Source: a bacterium | GTDB taxonomy: Bacteria > Bacillota > Clostridia > Lachnospirales > Lachnospiraceae | Direction: 5' to 3' | DNA: 40,846 nt | Assembly: GCA_023667365.1 (NCBI GenBank) | Contig: JAMPAG010000019.1 | Span: 1 to 40,846 of the forward strand | Shown: positions 1 through 8,454 of the stretch, piece after piece | Layout of the letters: each line of letters starts with the position of its first letter | Position numbering within the stretch: position 1 is the stretch's first letter | Made by a program: the position numbers and the translations under genes | The notes under the pieces: model-generated | What the model saw: only the letters and a program-made list of their open reading frames with translations | The model's database searches: none | Told to the model about the DNA's origin: nothing

Positions 1-330
1 CATTCCGTAACTCCGCGTACTCCACACCCGTTTTCAGACAGCCCGCATCCAGCTTTGCATGGTAGAACCGCACCCGTTTCGGGAGTGACGCAACGTCATT
101 CTCTCCGTCATTGTTATCCGGCTCCAGATCAAAAAGCTCTCCGTCTTCCTCATCAAGATACACATCCATCCGGATACCGTGCTTATCCGTATTCTCTCCC
201 GGTACGGCGCGCTGTGGGGTGACTTTCAGCTTTCCGATCTTCCTGCCTAAGATGCATTCGAGGATGCCAGGCTGTTGGCTAAAAAGTCGTCCACCAAGTT
301 CAGTTCTTCCAGTTTTCTTACATTTCGCAT
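1..330 (-). pseudogene. Rpn-family nuclease/putative transposase, deleted and frameshifted, 3' part outside window
   Basis: A good ribosome binding site (CAGGAGG) precedes ATG at 330. The first frame reads MRNVRKLEELNLVDDFLANS and then stops near 247. A second frame continues from about 265 to the window edge with ILECILGRKIGKLKV, then ENTDKHGIRMDVYLDEEDGE and LFDLEPDNNDGEND. That pattern is characteristic of the Rpn (recombination-promoting PD-(D/E)XK nuclease) family common in Lachnospiraceae. In intact members, as I recall them, about 15 residues separate the LANSLAS and ILECILGR segments. Those residues are missing here, so an internal deletion also shifted the frame. The catalytic D-x-Y-x-(D/E) region is still readable but out of frame with the start. 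I infer a dead copy. A sequencing error alone would not remove the segment. Confidence 0.75.
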
Positions 331-658
331 TCGTTTCCTCCTGTTCCCATAGTGCAGGAAAACAGGAGACTGCCCGTCCCTTTTTCTTTCGTGCACTATG
401 CCTTTCTAAGTTGGTTGTGGATAAAAGCATAGATTACAAAAGAATGCCTGTTTGAATAAGCATTTAAGAAACGGCAGAGTGCCGCCTGATGCGGATTGTC
501 CGAAGATTGGCTGACCGCATTCGGCGCACGGTATCCCTACCGGATGCCGCATAAACCCAATGCGCATAAGACAGCCTTTAACAACTCCGTCAAAGAATGT
601 ATGCTTTGTGCTGATTATACAAACCCTCGTAGAATAAGTCAAGAAATTTGGGTAAAAA
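331..658. other. Intergenic stretch without a convincing gene; one inverted repeat
   Basis: About 330 bases between the Rpn remnant and the small membrane protein. CATAGTGCA at 348-356 is mirrored by TGCACTATG at 392-400, just upstream of the remnant's start. A minus-strand reading frame of 78 codons (406-642) contains a Cys-rich stretch (PCAECGQPIFGQ), but it has no recognisable family and no clear ribosome binding site. I do not call it a gene. The stretch may be further debris of the mobile-element-like neighbour. Confidence 0.5.
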
Positions 659-919
659 CTACAGCGCGCGGTATTTTTTTACCATTTTTACAATATAATA
701 AACACCCGCGATCCCGCCGCTGACCGCTCCTGCAATCAGAATGCCCTCAATCGTAAAATGCAGATAGGACAGCGTGATAAAGCTGATGATGAGAAGCAGC
801 AGCACGACATACCCTGCCGTGCAGCCCACCATCAGAAAAAAACATAAAATATCTTTGATAATGTCCCGTGCGGAAATGCGCCCCTCATCCCGCACGGTCC
901 TTCTTTTCTTTTTTTTCAT
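659..919 (-). CDS. Small membrane protein, two predicted transmembrane segments
   Basis: An 86-residue protein starting MKKKKRRTVRDEGR. The start is chosen at 919 because AGGAG lies 5-6 bases upstream; the longer frame has no such site. A basic, cytoplasmic-looking N terminus (about 1-22) is followed by two hydrophobic stretches (about 25-47 and 52-72) and a short basic end (KMVKKYRAL). This suggests both termini are inside. It begins 13 bases after the GH2 stop codon, so it is the last gene of the glycosidase operon. No family is recognised and no function is proposed. Confidence 0.6.
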   Translation of the reverse strand: MKKKKRRTVRDEGRISARDIIKDILCFFLMVGCTAGYVVLLLLIISFITLSYLHFTIEGILIAGAVSGGIAGVYYIVKMVKKYRAL

Positions 920-932
920 GGAACTCCTCTTT

Positions 933-2660
933 TCACACGATAGAATGATAAAACCTGCGAAGCACGTCAAACGCCATTTTACGCTTCCCGTCCTTGGAAA
1001 TCAAGCCCTTGGTATTGTAATATTTCTGCGTGACGGCTGTTCTCCGCGGGCAGCGGAAATCCCGCAATATCCAGGGCGCCATTCCCTTGATATAATCTAT
1101 TTTACCGATCTGCTCCACCTGCTTTTCGTAGATATACGCCTGACAATCCTCCGTTCCTTTGTCGGTGACCGTCCCCCTGAGTCCCGCGCAGGCGTCCGCG
1201 CCAAATTCCGTGATGATGACCGGCTTCTCCGGATGACTGTTTTCAAACAGCGCCGGCAGCGTGCTAAAATCCGCGACATACCACCCGCAGTACTCGTTCA
1301 GACCGATGATGTCAAGGCACGCTTCCAGCCGGTCCTCAATGGCATTCTTGGCAAAATTGACAAGGCACGCCGCAGAGACCGGTCTTGTCGGATCCGCTTT
1401 GCGGGCAGTATCCGCCAGCGCCCCCATAAATTTCAATCTGGCATCCGTATCCTGATTCTCGTTTCCCACCGACCAGATGATGACGCTCGCGCGGTTAAAA
1501 TCCCTTGTAATCAGCTCGCGAAGCTGATTTTCCGCATCCCGGTACGTATCCTCGTTATCAAACTGAATATTCCAGTAAACCGGAATCTCCTCCCAGAGCA
1601 GAAGTCCCGTCTCATCGGCAAGCTGCGCCATTTTTTCGCTGTGCGGATAATGCGCAAGGCGCATAAAATTGCATCCGAGTTCTTTCGCGGCGCGGATATG
1701 TTCCATGCGCTCCTCATCGGACAGCGCCTTGCCGTTTGCGGCGCTGTCCTCGTGAAGACAAACGCCCTTTAAGAAAATCGGTTTCCCGTTTAAGAGAATG
1801 TCCATGCCTTTAACGCGAATCTCCCGAAATCCCACACGGTCGCTGACACGATCTTTTCCGCAGCATAAAGAAACATCGTATAGCTTCGGGCACTCCAGCG
1901 ACCAAAGTCCGGGCGAAGCCTCAAACACAAGTTCGCCGACGCCGTTTTCTACCGCGATCTCCTGCCGTATATGAAGCTCGTCGATCGTGAAAACCGCCGT
2001 CTCGCTGACCGCCTCGGAAAGCGCGATCCTCACACGAATCTTCCGAAAACCGCTGTCCGGCTCCAGCGCAGTCTCAAACCGCCTGATATGAACCGCAGGC
2101 ACGCGGATGATCTCTATATCACGGTAAACGCCCCCATAGTTAAACCAATCCGTAACAACGGTCGGAACCTGTTTCTCCCGCCTCGTGCTGTCCGCCTGGA
2201 TCAGAATGCGGTTGCTGTGCGCAAGCAGCTCCGTTATGTCAAAATAAAACGGCGTAGAACCGCCCCGATGCATTCCGACATAAGTTTTGTTTAAGAACAC
2301 CCTGCAAAGGTAATTTGCCGCGCCGATCTTTAAGAATACGCGCTCGTCCTCCTGCTGTTTTTCAAAAAAGAAGGTACGCGTAAAAATCATGCTGCCCTCA
2401 TAAAGCAGATACATGCGGTCCACCGTATTCGGACAGCACGGCAGCGTCATCCTGTCCCACTCGTCAAAAGAATAATCCACAGGCAGAAGATTCCCGCCCT
2501 CGTCATAACGCTGTTCCTCGTACCACTTCGCGCCGATACAGGTATCGTACTGATCCACGGCATAATGCCATTCCCCGTTTAAGGATTCTTTTCTGCGGAA
2601 CCTGTCATAAATCATATCGTCGGCATTGGCACGCCTTAACGCCTGTTCCTGCTCTCCCAT
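933..2660 (-). CDS. GH2 glycosidase, probable beta-glucuronidase type (no-loop class)
   Basis: A 575-residue GH2 enzyme with the usual order: jelly-roll sugar-binding domain (about 15-180), immunoglobulin-like domain (about 185-280) and TIM barrel (about 285-575). The acid/base is E401 in IWSVGNEN and the nucleophile is E485 in IITEFGAD. Near the C terminus N549-T-K551-G occupies the place of the NxKG motif that in bacterial beta-glucuronidases contacts the uronate carboxylate. The loop after the first barrel strands is short. There is no signal peptide, so it is cytosolic. GGAGG precedes ATG 2660, 17 bases after the upstream GH43 stop. In this locus it could remove (4-O-methyl)glucuronate or a related uronic acid from arabinogalactan fragments. 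A beta-galactosidase is the alternative, made less likely by NxKG. Confidence 0.8.
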   Translation of the reverse strand: MGEQEQALRRANADDMIYDRFRRKESLNGEWHYAVDQYDTCIGAKWYEEQRYDEGGNLLPVDYSFDEWDRMTLPCCPNTVDRMYLLYEGSMIFTRTFFFEKQQEDERVFLKIGAANYLCRVFLNKTYVGMHRGGSTPFYFDITELLAHSNRILIQADSTRREKQVPTVVTDWFNYGGVYRDIEIIRVPAVHIRRFETALEPDSGFRKIRVRIALSEAVSETAVFTIDELHIRQEIAVENGVGELVFEASPGLWSLECPKLYDVSLCCGKDRVSDRVGFREIRVKGMDILLNGKPIFLKGVCLHEDSAANGKALSDEERMEHIRAAKELGCNFMRLAHYPHSEKMAQLADETGLLLWEEIPVYWNIQFDNEDTYRDAENQLRELITRDFNRASVIIWSVGNENQDTDARLKFMGALADTARKADPTRPVSAACLVNFAKNAIEDRLEACLDIIGLNEYCGWYVADFSTLPALFENSHPEKPVIITEFGADACAGLRGTVTDKGTEDCQAYIYEKQVEQIGKIDYIKGMAPWILRDFRCPRRTAVTQKYYNTKGLISKDGKRKMAFDVLRRFYHSIV

Positions 2661-2677
2661 GTCCGTTCTCCTCCCTG

Positions 2678-4234
2678 TTATCCGCTTTTCGCCCATACGC
2701 TCCGCCCGTCGTCCGTGTAACCGCAGAGCACGCGGCATAAGCAGCTGTTTTCAAAATCAAACGCCTCTCCCACAAGCGCCGTCACACCGGACAGCGATAA
2801 GTCTGTGCTCCCGTACACCGGCGTATTATCCGTATTCGAAAATACGATCCACTCCCAGGCGCCCTCCGTGTCCGGCGCATCCCGCTCTGCCGCCGCATCC
2901 GGCGATACCTCCGGCGCTTCTGTCCTCACATACGATGCCTTCGGCGGCGCTTCCGCCCCCGCATACGATGCCTCCGGCGGTGCTTCCGCCCCGATCGGAA
3001 CGCCGTTTACCACATCAAAGCGGTACACCCGCCCGTCGGCGCGCGCCTCTCCCGCATACGGCTCCGGCGACAGTACCGGCCAGTCGTTAATAAAATACAT
3101 CCTCCGCACGACCATATAATGCATACGATAGGAACGTTTGTCTTTCTTACTTGTCGGCTCATGCACGAGCGCCGCCGCGCCGTCCCTCATATGATGCACA
3201 AAATAATACGAACCATCCGGCACGTTATAAAACGGCACGCCGTGCCCCGGTCCGCGGAACCCGTCAAAACGCCATTTCCGGCAATTGACAGACTCCTTTC
3301 TTACTCCCTGTTTTGTCCGTACTTCCAGCGTACGCGGCTTTTTCTGTTCACAAGAATCCGCGTACGGCTCGCTTGCAGAAAAACAATAACTTCCCGCAAG
3401 CTTCGTGCCGAGTGATTCTCCGTTCAGATTTCTGCCGTCTCTGTCCCGGTAAGGCCCCTCAACCCTGCGGCTCAGTCCCACGCGGATGTCATAATCGTCC
3501 CCCAGCCATCCGTACGAAAGAAACAGATAATAATTGCCGTTTTGGGGATTGCGGATCACTGCGGCACCCTCCGGTCCGTCAATATAGGAGCCCGCCGGCT
3601 TATGCGCGATGAGACGCCCCAGCTCATGCGCGTCCCCCGACAGGGCAAGCCCCGTTTCCCGTGCAAGCTCTTTAATATAGATCCCGCCAAAAAAAGAACC
3701 GTATATCAGATATTTCTCTCCGTGCGGATCATCTACCACATGCGGATCGATCGCGTTCGGATACGAATTGTCCGTCCCCCAGGTATCCACAACGACGCCC
3801 CTGTTTTCAAACGGTCCCTCCGGATTATCCGCTACTGCGAGGTAAATGCGCGACTCCGAGCTTCCGAACGCGCGCGTCGCCGAATAATACAGACGGTACT
3901 CCCCTCTCACATACTCTGCAAACGGCGCCCAGAATCCCGGCGTCGGCGCATAACGCCCGTTATCTCTTGCTTCCGCAATCGCCGCATCGGAGAGCGCATA
4001 CCCGACAAACTTAAAATTGATCAGATCCTCGCTTTTTCGGATCGGGATCCCCGGACGATACTCGGAAGTAATCGCACTGTCCGTCGCATAAGAATAATAA
4101 TAACCGCTCATCGGATCATAAAACATGGACGGATCATGGGACTCAAACAACGGGTTTCGATCCCTGTCATGACAATTCAGCCGAAACCCCGGCCGCATCA
4201 TCGTTTTCCTTCTCACTAAAGACTTTTTTTCCAT
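2678..4234 (-). CDS. GH43 glycosidase, cytosolic arabinanase-like
   Basis: A 518-residue five-bladed propeller GH43. The catalytic triad is visible: D34 (ESHDPSMF, general base), D163 (NAIDPHVV, pKa modulator) and E222 (DGPEGAAV, general acid). A GPGHG segment in the second half resembles the metal-site histidine loop of arabinanases. No signal peptide or lipobox is present, so it should act on imported arabino-oligosaccharides. The start at 4234 follows GGAGG by 6 bases. It is preceded by the secreted GH43 (28-base gap) and followed by GH2. Oddity: an Ala/Pro/Glu-rich linker of about 35 residues near residues 405-440, encoded partly by a 33-bp tandem repeat, separates the catalytic domain from a C-terminal beta-rich segment. 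Exact subfamily and linkage are not decided. Confidence 0.85.
   Translation of the reverse strand: MEKKSLVRRKTMMRPGFRLNCHDRDRNPLFESHDPSMFYDPMSGYYYSYATDSAITSEYRPGIPIRKSEDLINFKFVGYALSDAAIAEARDNGRYAPTPGFWAPFAEYVRGEYRLYYSATRAFGSSESRIYLAVADNPEGPFENRGVVVDTWGTDNSYPNAIDPHVVDDPHGEKYLIYGSFFGGIYIKELARETGLALSGDAHELGRLIAHKPAGSYIDGPEGAAVIRNPQNGNYYLFLSYGWLGDDYDIRVGLSRRVEGPYRDRDGRNLNGESLGTKLAGSYCFSASEPYADSCEQKKPRTLEVRTKQGVRKESVNCRKWRFDGFRGPGHGVPFYNVPDGSYYFVHHMRDGAAALVHEPTSKKDKRSYRMHYMVVRRMYFINDWPVLSPEPYAGEARADGRVYRFDVVNGVPIGAEAPPEASYAGAEAPPKASYVRTEAPEVSPDAAAERDAPDTEGAWEWIVFSNTDNTPVYGSTDLSLSGVTALVGEAFDFENSCLCRVLCGYTDDGRSVWAKSG
2929..2994 (-). repeat. 33-bp tandem repeat inside the cytosolic GH43 gene
   Basis: Two adjacent units begin CATACGATGCC on the plus strand at 2929 and 2962. 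They differ at a few bases only and encode GAEAPP(E/K)ASY(A/V) twice, with a decayed third unit (RTEAPE) beside them. The period is a multiple of three, so the frame is kept. It looks like a recent in-frame expansion of a linker. Confidence 0.75.
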
Positions 4235-4262
4235 TCTGTCCCTCCATGCCCTGCGGCTTTTT

Positions 4263-6407
4263 TTATTCGTACACCCTGCTGCCCCAGACCGTCACCTGAT
4301 TTTCGATTCCCATCGCGGTAAAAACGACCGTCTCAATATTCGTATTCTCCACCGCCATTTCCAACGTGACGCCGCTGTAAGATACGCCATCAAAATGTAA
4401 CGTGATATACGGCGTCCCCGGCTCCAGCGTCCAGGTACCCGTGTAATCGCCGCTGATCTTTCCGTCCTCCGTCAGCGTGATAAACTGCGGCTTTTTCGTT
4501 TCCAGACTCTCATAATCGATCTCCAATTCATGGATGATCATCTCATAATCGCCCGCAACCTGCGATACAGATAATCCGTTCTGCGGCAGGCTCTCGCCCA
4601 CGGTCTGATACGGCGCCGCCACAAGCCATCCTTCTTTATTGACGAACAACTGGTGCACTTTCACATAATGCCCCTCGGTACCGTTGCTCGTGCGCGTATG
4701 GAATATGATATAAGCGCGCCCGTCCTCATCCACAAATGCGGAATTGTGCCCCTGCGCTACCTGTCCGGAAATAAAGTTTCTCCACTTGTAGCCGCCGAAA
4801 AGCCGCACACCCCTGCTCATATTAAAGTTCATGGCATACGTATCAAAAAACGCATCGTTTCCGAGCGCGTCCACATAGCCGCCGTCCGGCGTTTCCGAGC
4901 GGTATACCCGGATGTTATAGCCGCGCGCCGCCTCTAACCCGCCGTAGGAAATAAACAGGTAATAGTAATCGCCGATCTTTTCAATATAAGACGCTTCGCC
5001 CGACACATACATGCCGCCCGCGATCTTTTTACCAAAATAAGCATCGGAATGAATATCCGTCTCATAGCTGACCGAATAATCACGCAGTCCCGTCTCCTCG
5101 TCCAGCGCCAGCATGAAAATGCCGCCCGACCAGGAACCGTAGGACATCCACAGATTTCCGTCATCGTCGTAGAACACGCAGGGATCAATACAGTTCGGAT
5201 ACATATCTCCCCATTTATGATTGTCCACGCCGTTTGTCACATAGCGCTCCGGAATCTCATCCTCCCCCGTCACAAGCGGCGCATCCGTCTCGGCGTAATC
5301 CTCCGCATTAAAACCGCCGTACACGATCGTTCCCGCATAATCATACGGTCCCTCGAACGCATCTGCCGTTAAAAGAACAATGTTGGATTTCCAATTGTCC
5401 CCGTTTGCGCTCAGATACATGCAGTATTTCTCCATCGCCGTGTTATAGATGACGTCCGGAGCCCAGAGATAACCGTTCCACCCGTTGGCGTTATTGTCTA
5501 AATTCCATGCCCGGATCTGTTCCTTGACGTCCTCCGTAAAATTGCCCTGAATCACGCCGTCCCGACTCGTCCAGTCCGTCAGATTCTGGGACACCGCCCC
5601 GCAGAGGAAACTGCCGACAATATAATAGGTGCCGTCCAGATCACGGAAAATGGACGGATCATGGCAGGTCACTTTCTGCGCCAGCTGAATATGCTCCTGC
5701 TCGATGACTAACAGATCCTGCGACGCCTTGAAATTGATGACGGCGCGGATCATGATCTCCTGTCCCGCATACTGCACCCTGATATAAGGGCGGACCGTGA
5801 TCTCCTCCACATCCGCTGCCGCCGCCTGTGCGGGAATGGCAGGTACCATCCCCGCCGCAAGCGCCGCAGTCAGAAAGAAAACAAGAATGCTTCGGGATGC
5901 GTTTCCGCTTTCATCCTTAGCGCTGCCGACGCGTCTCCCGTTTCCCTTTTTCTTTTTTAACAGGATCAGCGCCGCCACAATCACGACAATCACAACCGCC
6001 GCAACGCCGACTGCAATGCCGATGACCGCGCCGCTTCCCAAGCCCTGCGAAACGTAAATCTCCCCGTCGCCGATGAATACGCCGCTCAGCTCATACGTCT
6101 CTCCCGCTGCGATTTCGGGAAGTTCCGTCGGCGCGGACCCCTCCGACGCCTCGATGATTCCGTCGGTATTGCTGTAGGTAAAGTTTGTCGCCGCAAGCGT
6201 CCAATGCTGCTTTGTATTTTCCACGCGGAGCGTATAATGAATTTCCTCGCCCGCGCGATACGCCGCTTTATCCGTTTCGATCGTCACGGCGACGCCGTCC
6301 TCCGTCGATGTGTTTGCCGTTTCCCCATCGGCAAGCGCTGTTATCGCAGACACCACGCCAAGCAGACAGACGCACAGCCATGTCATGATTCGTTTTTTCA
6401 TTCTCAT
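4263..6407 (-). CDS. Extracellular membrane-anchored GH43 endo-arabinanase
   Basis: About 714 residues. Residues 1-27 form a signal sequence. Residues 35-115 resemble the CARDB/DUF11 beta-sandwich repeats (ETDKAAYRAGEEIHYTLRV). A transmembrane segment (about 125-150) ends in LLKKKK, followed by a short polar loop and a second hydrophobic stretch (about 172-195, ending AIPAQAAAA). The GH43 domain follows from about 240: base D250 (TCHDPSIF), D408 (NCIDPCVF), acid E471 (VSGEASYI) and a GHNSAF metal-site histidine. YGSWSGGIFML is typical of endo-1,5-alpha-arabinanases. The inferred topology is both ends outside with a small cytoplasmic loop, so the enzyme stays on the cell surface. ATG at 6407 is best spaced from GGAAAGG; 6413 and 6401 are alternatives. 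The inserted TM module is unusual for the family. Confidence 0.85.
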   Translation of the reverse strand: MRMKKRIMTWLCVCLLGVVSAITALADGETANTSTEDGVAVTIETDKAAYRAGEEIHYTLRVENTKQHWTLAATNFTYSNTDGIIEASEGSAPTELPEIAAGETYELSGVFIGDGEIYVSQGLGSGAVIGIAVGVAAVVIVVIVAALILLKKKKGNGRRVGSAKDESGNASRSILVFFLTAALAAGMVPAIPAQAAAADVEEITVRPYIRVQYAGQEIMIRAVINFKASQDLLVIEQEHIQLAQKVTCHDPSIFRDLDGTYYIVGSFLCGAVSQNLTDWTSRDGVIQGNFTEDVKEQIRAWNLDNNANGWNGYLWAPDVIYNTAMEKYCMYLSANGDNWKSNIVLLTADAFEGPYDYAGTIVYGGFNAEDYAETDAPLVTGEDEIPERYVTNGVDNHKWGDMYPNCIDPCVFYDDDGNLWMSYGSWSGGIFMLALDEETGLRDYSVSYETDIHSDAYFGKKIAGGMYVSGEASYIEKIGDYYYLFISYGGLEAARGYNIRVYRSETPDGGYVDALGNDAFFDTYAMNFNMSRGVRLFGGYKWRNFISGQVAQGHNSAFVDEDGRAYIIFHTRTSNGTEGHYVKVHQLFVNKEGWLVAAPYQTVGESLPQNGLSVSQVAGDYEMIIHELEIDYESLETKKPQFITLTEDGKISGDYTGTWTLEPGTPYITLHFDGVSYSGVTLEMAVENTNIETVVFTAMGIENQVTVWGSRVYE

Positions 6408-6605
6408 ACCCATCCCTTTCCGAACTCCGAGGTTCCTGCGTTTCCGCCGCCTGTTCCCTCTTCTAAAACTGCCTATCGGGCATAACGCCCCTCCGATACA
6501 CGCACTTCCGCAGCCTGACTTCCAATCGGCTTCACCGATCTTCCATTAAAATCTGCGGCCGGGCGCGTCACTTCTCTCAAAGCGCGCCGTTTCCCGCCTT
6601 TCGCT

Positions 6606-7901
6606 TTACCGCCATGCCCAGAACACGGAACCGTGCGGGGGAAGCAGCACGGAAACATCATTCCGCATGGTTCCTGCTTCATACGCGCCCTCCCATGCGG
6701 AACGCATTTTCTTTCCCATAAGCGAAACGCCGTTTGCAGAAAGCGCCTCGGCTTTCGGCGCCGCCACACGTTCCTGCTCACTCAAATTGAACAACGCCAG
6801 ATATACACTGCCGTCCTCCGTATCCCGATTCATCCAGACCGCGCACTCCTCATCACGGGAAAGCTGTACCGGCGCCCCGCCTTTCTGCACGCACCGAAGG
6901 AGCGTCTCATTCGTCAAAAGCCCCGTCGTCCACTCATCCAGCTTCGTCAGCTCCGCCCCGATCATCAACGGCGCACGGAAAATGCACCAGAGATTCATCA
7001 TCGTGACCTGCTCCGTGCGGGTGAATCCGGTATCGCGCTCATTACCGAACGCTTTCCCGATTTTGCCGAGCGGCAGCATATCGCAATCCGGGTAACATCC
7101 CGGCGCCACATGCTTCTGCCACAACTCACAGCGGTCAAACATGTCCTTTAAGGAATCCCAATGATCCCAAAAATCATCCGTGATCCGCCACATGTTGGCA
7201 TGCTGCGCATAATACCACGCTTCTTCGATTTTTGCCGGTCCCGGAGAGAGGCTTAGAACCATCTGTCTGCCGCATCGCTCCATCGCCTGGTGGAGCATCT
7301 TAATCTCCGCCTTCGCCGACGGCATATCCATCCGGCAAATATCGTCGCACTTGATAAAATCAACGCCCCACTGCGCATACAGGGCAAAAAGAGAATCGTA
7401 ATACGCCTGCGCGCCCTCGCACGCCGGATTGACACCGTACATATCCGGGTTCCATGCGCAGAGATTATACGGATCGGCGATTTCATCTGCCGTTACCGAC
7501 GTCCCGCAGACCGGCAGATGCCGGTGCGCCGCCTCGCGCGGGATCCCGCGCATCATGTGAATGCCGAATTTCAGTCCCAGTGCATGCACATATTCCGCAA
7601 GCGGCGCAAATCCTTTCCCGCCCACCGCCGAGGGAAACCGCTGCGGACACGGAAGCAGTCTTCCGTATGCATCCATCTCCACTTTTCCAAACGGAATATA
7701 CTGATACCGTTCCCGCATGGAACCCGCGTCATAGGCATACCACTCTATATCGACGACAACATATTCCCATCCGCAGGCTTTCAAGTGCGCCGCCATATAA
7801 TCGGCGTTCGCTTTGACCTGTTCCTCGTTCACGGTCGTATCATAATAATCGTAACTGTTCCACCCCATCGGCGGCGTTTTCGCACAATGCTCCTGCCTCA
7901 T
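6606..7901 (-). CDS. GH27 glycosidase (alpha-galactosidase or beta-L-arabinopyranosidase)
   Basis: 431 residues, clan GH-D TIM barrel. The N terminus PPMGWNSYD is the GH27 signature. The nucleophile is D186 in DFIKCDD and the acid/base is D243 in RITDDFWD. A C-terminal beta-sandwich follows from about residue 330. No signal peptide is present, so it is cytosolic. The start at 7901 follows GGGAG; the longer frame lacks a site. GH27 contains alpha-galactosidases and, in Streptomyces, a beta-L-arabinopyranosidase. Given the arabinose locus the second activity is attractive, but the sequence does not decide it. A palindromic operator candidate at 7966-7984 suggests this gene starts its own transcript including the two GH43 genes and GH2. 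Confidence 0.85.
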   Translation of the reverse strand: MRQEHCAKTPPMGWNSYDYYDTTVNEEQVKANADYMAAHLKACGWEYVVVDIEWYAYDAGSMRERYQYIPFGKVEMDAYGRLLPCPQRFPSAVGGKGFAPLAEYVHALGLKFGIHMMRGIPREAAHRHLPVCGTSVTADEIADPYNLCAWNPDMYGVNPACEGAQAYYDSLFALYAQWGVDFIKCDDICRMDMPSAKAEIKMLHQAMERCGRQMVLSLSPGPAKIEEAWYYAQHANMWRITDDFWDHWDSLKDMFDRCELWQKHVAPGCYPDCDMLPLGKIGKAFGNERDTGFTRTEQVTMMNLWCIFRAPLMIGAELTKLDEWTTGLLTNETLLRCVQKGGAPVQLSRDEECAVWMNRDTEDGSVYLALFNLSEQERVAAPKAEALSANGVSLMGKKMRSAWEGAYEAGTMRNDVSVLLPPHGSVFWAWR

Positions 7902-7965
7902 GCTCCCTCTCCCGTCTCTTCTTCTATTCCTAGGCGATTGCGAAACGCAATCAATTACGTACATG

Positions 7966-7984
7966 ATTGTACAAAATATACAAT
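7966..7984 (-). promoter_or_regulatory. Palindromic operator candidate upstream of GH27
   Basis: ATTGTATATTTTGTACAAT (minus strand) has 6-bp arms ATTGTA/TACAAT around a 7-base centre. It sits 65 bases upstream of the GH27 start. The same sequence with 16 of 19 bases identical lies upstream of the GH43-kinase-araD unit (around 12146-12164). It resembles sugar-repressor operators in general form but is not the Bacillus AraR box, whose TTGTAC half-sites abut. The regulator is unknown. Confidence 0.55.
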
Positions 7985-8002
7985 TCCAAAAGCAGGTGCT
8001 AT

Positions 8003-8027
8003 AAATGAATTTCTTTGAAATTCATTT
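8003..8027. terminator. AT-rich perfect hairpin after the DUF6171 gene
   Basis: AAATGAATTTC and GAAATTCATTT form an 11-bp perfect stem with a TTT loop. It lies 58 bases downstream of the DUF6171 stop and just upstream of the palindromic operator. The stem is AT-rich and lacks a clean T-run, so it could be a weak terminator, a processing site or another operator. Confidence 0.4.
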
Positions 8028-8084
8028 TATCGCCGGTACTTACATGTGGTATTTCCGCATGCGTTTCGCAACCGTCTGCTCCCA

Positions 8085-8345
8085 TTACCATTTCTTGTGC
8101 GGACACCTGCCCGTTTTTACCGCGGCGCGCAGTTCCACATAACAGCCGCAGGCAAGACAGGTCCCTTCCGAGAGTTTTTCACATTCCTTGCAGACGGAAA
8201 GCCGCTTTTCGTAGAGCGGCTCCGCCGCCTTGACGTCACTGTCCAGACCGACGATATAACGCTCCAGCTTTTCGCGGTATTCCGCCTCGTCAAATTCCCT
8301 CAAAAGACAACGCTTACACACCCTCACAGTCGATCTATCCGCCAT
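8085..8345 (-). CDS. DUF6171 family protein, Cys-rich zinc-ribbon-like
   Basis: 86 residues. Nine cysteines are arranged as CKRC (10-13), CKEC (52-55), CLACGC (63-68) and a final CP, a spacing expected for zinc binding, with a charged helical middle (EAEYREKLERYIVGLD). I recognise it as the DUF6171 family, widespread in Clostridia, of unknown function. It lies between araD and the GH27 gene, with hairpins on both sides. That makes it an odd passenger in a sugar operon, or a small regulator or adaptor. Membership is fairly sure; function is not known. Confidence 0.7.
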   Translation of the reverse strand: MADRSTVRVCKRCLLREFDEAEYREKLERYIVGLDSDVKAAEPLYEKRLSVCKECEKLSEGTCLACGCYVELRAAVKTGRCPHKKW

Positions 8346-8368
8346 CCTGCCGCCCCGCTTCCTACCAG

Positions 8369-8454
8369 AAGAACGCTGTTTTTTGCGTTCTTCCGCGTGT
8401 AACTTAGAAATTCTTGGTCAGCGTATTTCGCTGACTTAGAATTTCTTTACACGC
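8369..8454 (-). terminator. Two hairpins at the end of araD, one containing the stop codon
   Basis: The first structure spans 8395-8454. Its outer stem is GCGTGTAA/TTACACGC, whose 5' arm is the last araD codons plus the TAA stop. It continues with inner stems GAAATTCT/AGAATTTC and TCAGCG/CGCTGA, separated by small internal loops. The second (8369-8392) is AAGAACGC/GCGTTCTT with an A-rich loop. No strong U-run follows, so this may stabilise or process mRNA between araD and the next gene rather than stop transcription fully. Confidence 0.55.

Larger units (their letters stand above)
7936..8072. repeat. REP-like hairpin motifs TTGCGAAACGCA, two copies
   Basis: GATTGCGAAACGCAATC (7936-7952) is a 7-bp stem with an AAA loop. 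A second copy, TGCGTTTCGCAACCG, sits near 8060-8074 in the opposite orientation. Two more copies occur between the kinase and araD genes. All lie in intergenic DNA of this operon. Confidence 0.6.

Noticed and set aside
406..642. 78-codon minus-strand frame with a Cys-rich stretch
   Set aside because: No ribosome binding site, only four scattered cysteines in ordinary context, no family; it could be decayed element DNA.
774..1772. 332-codon plus-strand open frame
   Set aside because: It lies antisense to the GH2 gene, its residues resemble no family and it is Arg/His-rich, as expected of a shadow of GC-rich coding DNA.
3542..4219. 225-codon plus-strand open frame
   Set aside because: Antisense to the cytosolic GH43 with its catalytic motifs intact on the other strand; a shadow frame.
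7966..7984. Bacillus-type AraR operator
   Set aside because: AraR boxes have abutting TTGTAC/GTACAA half-sites; here the arms are separated by seven bases, and no AraR gene is in the window.
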